Of a stretch of 64,000 bases of DNA, positions 57,363 to 64,000 are shown piece after piece. The notes beneath the pieces are model-generated. The model had not been told where the DNA came from. It did not search any database and saw only the letters and a list, made by a program, of their open reading frames with translations. The stretch is taken from NCBI GenBank assembly GCA_026075535.2, contig AP026539.1, positions 1,364,001 through 1,428,000 of the forward strand, in the 5' to 3' direction. Source of the stretch: Tricholoma matsutake. Lineage: Eukaryota > Basidiomycota > Agaricomycetes > Agaricales > Tricholomataceae. Each line of letters starts with the position of its first letter. Positions within the stretch are counted from its first letter, which is position 1. The position numbers and the translations under genes are program-made.

Positions 57363-57537
57363 TCCACATTGTATTTAGATATATTTAGAATTATAATAAA
57401 TTATTAATGTCATACTCGTTGAAACCCCCCCGTACCTGCAGTAAAACTGCACCCATAACTGTAACGGGTACAGTGTTATGGGTATGGGTACATGAAATTA
57501 TACCCGGGGGTTACCCGAGTCATGCCCTATGCAAAAT

Positions 57538-58035
57538 GCCTTCCTCAACCAACTAATCTATTAATAACCCCTCACATCAAAACCATCAATTTCCCCATCA
57601 TGCACGCACATCCCATCCCCTTCTTGTAGAGAGAACCCACATGGTCTTAGCTAGCAGATAAGTGGGTGTCACCCTAACAGAAGAACACAACTTCCCATAT
57701 TAGTGTCCCTTCTCTTTTGCACATACATCATTGTTTCACCATGCCACATCCAATTACTCATCCTTTCAGCACAAGCCGGAAGTAACTGTGCATATATAAT
57801 CTACCTTTTCTTTTGTAAGCTGATGCTAGGCCTCACCTTACATTGTGACTGCCAGAAATTGAGAGGCAGCACTTGTCATTAGGACAGCTGTAACCAAACA
57901 ACCAATTGGATCTGGTTCAGTTACAATTTACATTACTCTATTCAGACAACTATTTTAGTTACAAGCCAAATTCAGTGATAACTCTGAGATCAGGCAGCTT
58001 AGCCAAAGAAGTGACTCATCACAGATCTATCTGAT
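57538..58035. other. Probable LTR/leader of the gypsy relic E; borders not resolved
   Basis: Sequence before the gag start at 58036; no gene seen. A TATA-like CATATATAATC lies at about 57791. Confidence 0.35.
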
Positions 58036-58810
58036 ATGTCCAAACCATCAACTTCTAACCCCAGTTCTAATCCTGTCCCTACACCTGCACTAGAGGTGAA
58101 GATTGATGTGCTCATGGTGCAAATGTCACAACTAGTGTCAGTTCTTGCAGCAACCCAGCCCAGGCAAGCAGAAGTATAGCCACAGGCAACAGCAGACAAA
58201 GATGATGAGATGGAGGAGATAATGGAGTGGATTTCACAGGATGATGTGCAGATGGTGGAGAAGTCCAAAAATGGAAAGGTGCACTTACCTATGTAAGTAT
58301 GTGCCACCCCAAATCTTTGACAGTACCATGGAAAACACAAAATCCTTTATCAGTTCTATAGTATTGTATATCCATGGGAGGAGGCCAGAATTTTGCACAG
58401 CAGAAGCAAAAGTTATGTTTGCTCTCTCTTAGATTCAGGGGGGGAAGGCACAGTTTTGAAGAAATGAGGCTATTAATCAAATTGCTGGGGAAACAAACCA
58501 TTTGCAAACTTCAAAGAATTTTTGGAGAGATTAGAGGCTCAGTTTGGGGATCCTAATCTGAAGGCAACAGCTAATGCCAAATTAAAAACCATGCACCAAG
58601 GTTCCTTAATGGCAGATGAATTTATTTTGCAGTTCAAAGCAGAAGCTTTGCAGATGGATATGGGAGAGGTGGCATTAGTAGAATTTTTGAAGGTGGGATT
58701 AAATCCCTCACTATTCAAGTCTATCTACTGACTACCTTCTATGCTGGAGTGGCTGGACAAGTGGTATAATTGGACTATGCACCTCAATTGGCAATATCAG
58801 CAGGAACAAG

Positions 58811-59128
58811 TAGGTATCTGCATGGGTTTTGTGTACCCATACGGATTATGGGTATTGGTACATGTGGGTATGGGTATGGGTCGCAATAGTCCTACCAGTG
58901 AGCTACAAAATGCACCAAAAATCAAGCAAAACAGTGAAGAATTGAGTGAGTTGTGATAAAACAATCTTGTCTAGATTGTTTTATCACAACTCACTCAATT
59001 CTTCACTGTTTTGCTTGATTTTTGGTGCATTTTGTAGCTAAGACCCACAGGTTTATGGGTAAAACCTGCCATAGGTATGGGTATGGGTATAGCATGAAAT
59101 ACCCATGGGTTACCTGTGCAGATTCCTA
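58811..59128. mobile_element. hAT-like MITE (318 bp) with a perfect palindromic core
   Basis: Ends TAGGTATCTGCATGGGT and ACCTGTGCAGATTCCTA are imperfect inverted repeats, flanked by GGAACAAG at 58803-58810 and 59129-59136. GGGTATGGGTAT subterminal repeats occur on both sides. The core is the palindrome at 58901-59039. Confidence 0.93.
58901..59039. repeat. Perfect 66-bp inverted repeat with a 7-base loop
   Basis: Left arm 58901-58966 (from AGCTACAAAATGCACC) and right arm 58974-59039 (to GGTGCATTTTGTAGCT) are exact reverse complements; the loop is TTGTCTA. A transcript would form a long double-stranded hairpin. Confidence 0.97.
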
Positions 59129-59848
59129 GGAACAAGCTGAATCAAAGTTGATGTATGGAAGTAGTAAATTTGGAAAGCCATCAGGGGAGGAGACTGAGAA
59201 AGGAAAGGCACCTCAGACACAAGCAGTAGCACAAACTCCAAGGGCACAGCCACCAGCCATGGCAGTGACACCTATCATTGCAGCACCACCAGCACCAGAT
59301 GCTATGAAGGTTGACTGAGCAGGAAGACATGCCCCACTCATGTGTTTCAACTGTGGGAATTCGGACATATATCTAGGAATTACAGGGAGAAGAGACAAAT
59401 TAGGGAAGCCACAATTGAGGAAGTGAAGGAGGAAGAAAGCAAGCAGCAGATTTTTGTGCAAGAGTCCCAGTGAAGGTTTCCCAATTGGTGACCCAAAATC
59501 ATTACAATGTACTAGTATCAGAGGAAACTCAGGGATGAAGATTTGCAAGCACAATTTCTGAAAACTGCTAAATTTTTTATTTGCGCTGTGCAAATAGAAC
59601 CAGAAATCACCTTGACTGTAGGACTGAAGACAGTGGACAGGCACACAGCAATTGATGTGGAAGTGTTGCTCGATAGTGGTGCTACAGGATTATTTATTAA
59701 TTGGTCCTTAATTACCAGAAATGGTATTAGCATGCACAAGCTATCACAACCTATAATGGTGTACAATATTGATGGAACAATAAATCATGGAGGAATCATT
59801 AAGGAGGAGGTGACTATGGTACTACAGTATCAGGGGCATCAGGAATGA

Positions 59849-60664
59849 GCCATATTTGAAGTGTTCAAGTGGCTAGGAGGGATATCTATCATCACTATGC
59901 ATGATAGAAGTGGCCCATAACCTGTAGAAATCCAACCTACATGATACACAGATAAACTCAGTCTGTATATAATGGACTGTATTAAGGTTACTACAATACC
60001 TAGATGATACATGGATAAACTATAATGGTATAGTAAGCAACTGTAACTGATCGACCAAAAATAATATCTACTCACCTCAGTCTGTGTATAACGGACTGAG
60101 GTGTATGTGCATACTGTGTCTAATATATATAGTGTCTGTAGGATAATGTGATATAGGTCAAAGGGATGTAATAAAGAGATAAGAAACAAGGGGAATATAT
60201 GCATCACAAAGTGTACTATAAATAACACACTGCATCAAACTGTGCCATAGCACATATTCACAGTGTAGATCTCAACAAACCACACAGGAGGATGTGTCCA
60301 AATGTGCTGTAGTTATACAGTTCTGACAAGTTGCACATGTTTGTGTGCAATAAACAGAATCATGTGACTGTTGATTTATTCAACAAATGTGTGGACATTA
60401 TAAGAAACAAATATACACAATTAGTATATAAACACTGCCCATCCTCTGTGTACTACCAGGCATGCCCCTGCCTCATAATTAGTATAATTAGAATATTAAA
60501 TGTAGTTTTAAGCATTAAAATAAGTCTCGACAAAACCTGCCAACCCATGCCATGGGTGCAGGTTTCTCAAGGGCCACAAATTTTGTACCTGCACCCATAC
60601 CCACAGCTTACTCTTGCCAATACCCACATGGGTTTCAAAACCATTGACAATCACTATCCATCAG
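59849..60664. other. No gene; short inverted and repeated motifs
   Basis: CTCAGTCTGTRTATAAYGGACTGAG-type repeats occur near 59953 and 60080. CATGGGTGCAGG/CCTGCACCCAT motifs occur at 60550-60600, possibly an eroded hAT-like end. Confidence 0.4.
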
Positions 60665-60669
60665 TATAC

Positions 60670-60844
60670 TGTAAGAGTGCCTCTTACACCATCAAACCAT
60701 TATCACATGTTATTCCATTAGTATATAGGCAATACTTGAATACTTGTGTACTATATCTTAGTTTCCTCCCCCGAAATATACTAAGTTCCTCCCATGTTTC
60801 TGTCCCCTTGAGTCTCGAGTGTTGGAAGCTCTGGCTTCCTTCCA
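60670..60844. repeat. Left LTR of the small LTR element (175 bp)
   Basis: Opens with the palindrome TGTAAGAG-TGC-CTCTTACA. Confidence 0.88.
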
Positions 60845-61144
60845 CTTTTTTTTTGTAATGAACTTACTATCAACACTCTATTCTCTCTCACACACTCTTT
60901 TCCCGAAACCACACCGACCCTGGAATTTCCAAAAACAATCTAATTTTTTCATGCTGAACACTGTACCTTGACAATGCTAAGCTACCTGCTCACTCAACAC
61001 TCGCTCACTGCCCCTGCACCAAGGGACCTCCCTAGAATTTGTTTGAGTCTTCCTTCTTTCTATCGCCCAGTTCTCCTTCTCTGAGCAACCTCGCAGTGAC
61101 CCCGGTTCTCACCAACCCACTTAATCCTGGTTTCTCATTACACA

Positions 61145-61405
61145 ATGGCTTCTACAATCTCCTTATCCATCTCTTGGTTTTCTCACAACATTGTCTTCAT
61201 CGCAGCTTCTGTCGCCTTCACTTACATCCTCTTTTGGGCCATCTACAACCTCTTCTTGTCTCCTCTTAGCACAATCCCTGGCCCCTGGTATGAGGCCGTC
61301 TCCGATTTCTGGATCACAACACACGTTCTATGACTCCACCAATGCAAGGTCGTCCAAGAGCTTCTTGACACCTATGGCCCAGTAGTGTGAATCACCCCAT
61401 TCCTT
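61145..61405 (+). pseudogene. Captured N-terminal fragment of a cytochrome P450 gene
   Basis: From the ATG at 61145 it reads a membrane anchor (IVFIAASVAFTYILFWAIYN). It then has the proline-rich hinge SPLSTIPGPWYEAVSDFW and a first helix (CKVVQELLDTYGPVV). This is the standard start of fungal microsomal P450s. Homology stops at about residue 87; the haem-binding and oxygen-activation motifs are absent. Two in-frame TGA codons stand after THVL and after YGPVV, where fungal P450s commonly have Arg. No intron is seen in the fragment, so it may derive from a processed transcript or a single exon. Confidence 0.75.
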
Positions 61406-63033
61406 CTATATCCCCATCCCCAACTGGCTCCACTTCCTCATTGCCTACCCATCCAGCTTCCCTCATTTTCTCATGTCGCACCTCTCCACTTGCTTCCTCC
61501 TCACCACAATGCGTCTCACAACCAGCCTCTCATAAATGTGCCCAGGCTTTTGTTTATATGCTCGACCTCTTGTAAACGTGCCCAGTCTTTCAGTTATGCA
61601 CCCAACCTTGCATAAATGCGCCTGGCCTCTCGTTAAACACAGCCAACTCCCAAACCTTTGCCCACCACCTTTCAACCCCCTGTGTCTCATTTTGCTGCCC
61701 CCACCTCTGTCCGACACCATTCTGGCATCGAACGATGTTGAAGTTTTTTTTCCTGTTCACACCCTGGACAACTGCTGCCACCACCCCTTCCCTTGCCCCA
61801 AACCAGTCCCAAAAACCTTGAGAATGACGGCACACACTGCTGACTCCACTCACAGCCCCACGGCTGAGTTCCCAGCCCCCCCTGTCACACCCTGAGCCTG
61901 CCACTGCCAGCACCACATTGTCATTGTCAACGGCAACAACACCAGCTGCAGCCACCCCAGAAACGACGGCTTGCACCCCCTCTGGCACCCGGACCACCTC
62001 TACCACCTCAGAGACAGGTACCCAGATGATTGACAGCCCACAGCAACAGTCTGCAACCCTGCAAATAGAACACACCCTGTACTTGACAAAACCACCCCAC
62101 CAGCCTCGCCCTTCTCGACAACAGTCCGGGAAGCCTATAACAGCACCACTCACCCCAGCTCAATCCTCAGCCCCCCGTGCTGCACCCAGAACCACCCCGT
62201 CTCACCGCCACATCGTCGTTGACACCCCCCGTTCACTGCCAACCCTGTCCCAGCCACCCAGCTCACCCCAGACCCCCCATAAACATGCCATTTGGGCCTC
62301 ATCTGCGTGATACACCCCTGCCATGTCACTGACAATGCCGTCGACAACTGTCGACACCCCCTCTTCATTGCCTGTGCCTCGTTCGCTTTCTATACACCCC
62401 TGCTTGTCTCAGACCCCCCCCCCCCCACCATCTTGCATCTCTGAGCCCCCCCCCCCCACCATCTTGCATCTCCGAGCCCCCCCCCCCCCACCAATGACAC
62501 TCACACAGCCCCCATCAATGATGACTACGTTGTTGAGACCCCCCAACAGCCCAGTCCACAACCCCCCCGTTATGCACCCTGACCCTGCCCTGAACCCTGC
62601 CACATCACAGCCATCAACGACAACATCAACGACGGACGATGACCACTCCCCACCTCAACCACCCCAGAACACCTAATGGTGCACATCCACCCCAGCTGTC
62701 CCCAGCTTGCCCCGAGGCAAATCATTTGTCTGTCCCCACCTAGCCCTGTCCACGCCCATCCTCGTCAATGTCCTCATCAACACCTGTCCCCATCCTTGTC
62801 AATGTCCTCGTTGACACCTGTCCCTGTCCTCATCAACACCTGTCCCTGTCCTCGTCAACACCTGTCCCCACCCTCATCGACACCAGTCCTCATCAACACC
62901 TGTGATTTTCAATGCCCACTTTCATCATCAGTCCACTACCAGGCAACTCAATGTTTTCACCAACATGTAAAGTGTGCCTATGACTTGTTGATACAACCCC
63001 CCCCCCTGGTCATTTTTTTGGAGTATGAGAGAG
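61406..63033. other. Low-complexity interior of the small LTR element
   Basis: C- and ACC-rich sequence with C tracts (62418-62490, a 32-bp tandem unit with CACCATCTTGCATCTC) and CCTCGTCAACACCTGTCCC repeats (62750-62900). Long open frames here come from the repeat composition and match no protein. Confidence 0.6.
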
Positions 63034-63226
63034 TGTAAGAGTGCCTCTTACATCATCAAACCATTATCACATGCAACTCTGTTATCACATGTTATTCCAT
63101 TAGTATATAGGCAATACTCGAATACTTGTGTACTATATCTGAGTTTCCTCCCCCAAAATATACTAAGTTCCTTACATGTTCCTGTCCCCTTGAGTCTCGA
63201 GTGTTGGAAGCTCCGGCTTCCTTCCA
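63034..63226. repeat. Right LTR of the small LTR element (193 bp)
   Basis: Same as the left one apart from an 18-bp internal duplication and a few substitutions. Confidence 0.88.
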
Positions 63227-63231
63227 TATAC

Positions 63232-63578
63232 ATAAGGACACAATGATAGAACCCAGAGCTATCATAGATATTGCCAAGGGGGTTTCAGCACTCAATCTGG
63301 CCTATCAGGTGGGGGGGGGGTTGTTCAGAGGACCCACTAAAAAAAATTTTGACATCAAGCTTTTGAAAGGTTAGGTCAGTTGTAGGGCACTCTAAGGCCA
63401 AAAATTGGGCTCCAAATCACTTGCCATACAATGGTTATGATTTGTTCTGCATCTTGGTTGGCCTCGGCTCCACCCAATTGATACTGCATCACTGATACAG
63501 CTGCCTGATTTTGTGTTTGGTGTCATTCCTGATCCTGCTGAATATATTATATGCAACTTCATCAGTAAACAAGGATTT
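63232..63578. other. No gene recognised
   Basis: Short sequence between two mobile elements; a G tract lies at 63311. Confidence 0.4.
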
Positions 63579-64000
63579 TAGTTTCCATTAGTTTCTCACC
63601 TCAGGAAACCAAAAAAAAACAAGAGAAAACTGGGAAACTGGGCCACTGGAAAACCCATGTCCTGTTTCCCAGAAACTGCCTGGGAGCACATTTTATGGAA
63701 ACCTAGGAAACTGAAATCTAATGCTTTGTTCATTTTGAGCACTTGTATGTAATTGTAAATAACAATAACTGGGGCACACCCAGAAATTTATTGATGTTGC
63801 CAGCAGTGTTTACATACCTGTGAGAGTGCATGGACCATTTGGCAATGTTTGGCATCCAATGGGTACATAAACCCTCCCACAATCCCCCAATTTCCTCCAG
63901 TTTGGACCATTTTTATTCAGTAATGTGATACAAATGTAGGTTATGTGTTACTACAATGTCTGCCCAAGTTTCTCAGTTTCTCAGTGTCCAGTTTCTAGGA
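63579..64000. mobile_element. Probable left part of another hAT-like element, cut by the window end
   Basis: Starts TAGTTTCCATTAGTTTCTCA and carries many GGAAACT/AGTTTC motifs throughout, up to TTTCTCAGTTTCTCAG near 63970, which resembles hAT subterminal repeats. The right end and duplication are outside the window. Confidence 0.4.

Larger units (their letters stand above)
56625..57529. mobile_element. hAT-like element (905 bp) with hairpin arrays (locus D)
   Basis: Ends TAAGGCATGACTCGGGTA and TACCCGAGTCATGCCCTA are flanked by TGCAAAAT at 56617-56624 and 57530-57537. GGGTATGG/CCATACCC subterminal repeats fill both ends. The core holds a 55-bp and an 80-bp tandem array. No coding capacity. 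Confidence 0.93.
58036..59848 (+). pseudogene. Gypsy relic E: gag and protease, plus strand, truncated
   Basis: Gag starts MSKPSTSNPSSNPVPTP at 58036. A capsid-like part is at 58500-58731 (FLERLEAQFGDPNLKATANA, then QGSLMADEFILQFKAEALQM). Protease is at 59543-59848 with LLDSGATGLFIN. Several stops and frameshifts, and a MITE (58811-59128) between gag and protease. RT and everything after it are missing; the relic ends near 59848. Confidence 0.8.
60670..63226. mobile_element. Small non-autonomous LTR element (2557 bp) carrying a P450 gene fragment
   Basis: Direct repeats of 175 bp (60670-60844) and 193 bp (63034-63226) begin TGTAAGAGTGCCTCTTACA and end CTTCCTTCCA. TATAC flanks the whole unit (60665-60669 and 63227-63231). 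The length difference is an 18-bp tandem duplication in the right copy. No gag or pol is present. A purine-rich stretch precedes the right LTR and an A/T run follows the left one, so orientation is unclear. The interior starts with a captured cytochrome P450 5' end and continues in C- and ACC-rich low-complexity sequence. Confidence 0.88.

Noticed and set aside
61536..63038. Long plus- and minus-strand frames in the small LTR element
   Set aside because: C-rich low-complexity sequence lacking TA-rich stops; products are Pro/Thr/Ser repeats and differ in every frame.

Overview
The window reads as a nuclear segment of a basidiomycete fungus, most likely an Agaricomycete. Host genes are intron-rich (introns of about 44-74 bp with GT..AG ends), include fungal families such as a DUF4436-like membrane protein, a Gfd2/YDR514C-like exonuclease and a BTB/POZ protein, and sit as small islands in nested transposons. 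Family names come from recognition of motifs and layout; no database search was run.

Layout. 1-1673: 3' end of a Ty3/gypsy chromovirus with a second downstream CCHC reading frame and its 3' LTR. 1674-3297: a repeat rich in hairpins and intron-like segments. 3829-5206: a two-exon hypothetical gene. 7456-20887: a Ty1/copia element (minus strand, TSD ACTAT) that received a gypsy chromovirus (9096-16475, TSD GCTGT) and two small hAT-like elements; the gypsy element carries a further hAT-like element. 22780-29788: gene island (seven-exon protein with four C2HC motifs, DUF4436-like protein, AT-hook ORF, BTB protein). 30178-31690: hAT-like element carrying the hairpin module. 32502-35319: LTR-less gypsy fragment. 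35409-42288: second gene island (decayed hypothetical gene, exonuclease, six-TM membrane protein). 44180-54330: an old gypsy relic split by a hAT-like element and by a second copy of the 6.03 kb gypsy family (46653-53287), which itself contains a MITE and a solo LTR. 55903-64000: gypsy-like LTR, two more hAT-like elements, a gypsy gag/protease relic, and a small LTR element (60670-63226, TSD TATAC) that has captured the 5' end of a cytochrome P450 gene.

The insertion models check one another. Removing insertions plus one target duplication each leaves 6033 and 6036 bp for the two gypsy copies and about 4.9 kb for the copia element, and it rejoins a normal copia reverse-transcriptase motif. 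Eight non-autonomous hAT-like elements, all with TA...TA ends and 8-bp duplications, were delimited by eye; six lie inside other transposons. No hAT transposase gene is visible.

The most unusual signal is a repeated module found in hAT-like elements and at 1674-2990: a GGCCCAAA/TTTGGGCC hairpin directly before a 5' splice site, intron-like segments with branch-site motifs, GAGC..GCTC hairpins with paired base changes, and a GC-rich stem-loop. A second theme is decay through TGA stops at what look like ancestral CGA codons, which fits CpG deamination of methylated repeats.
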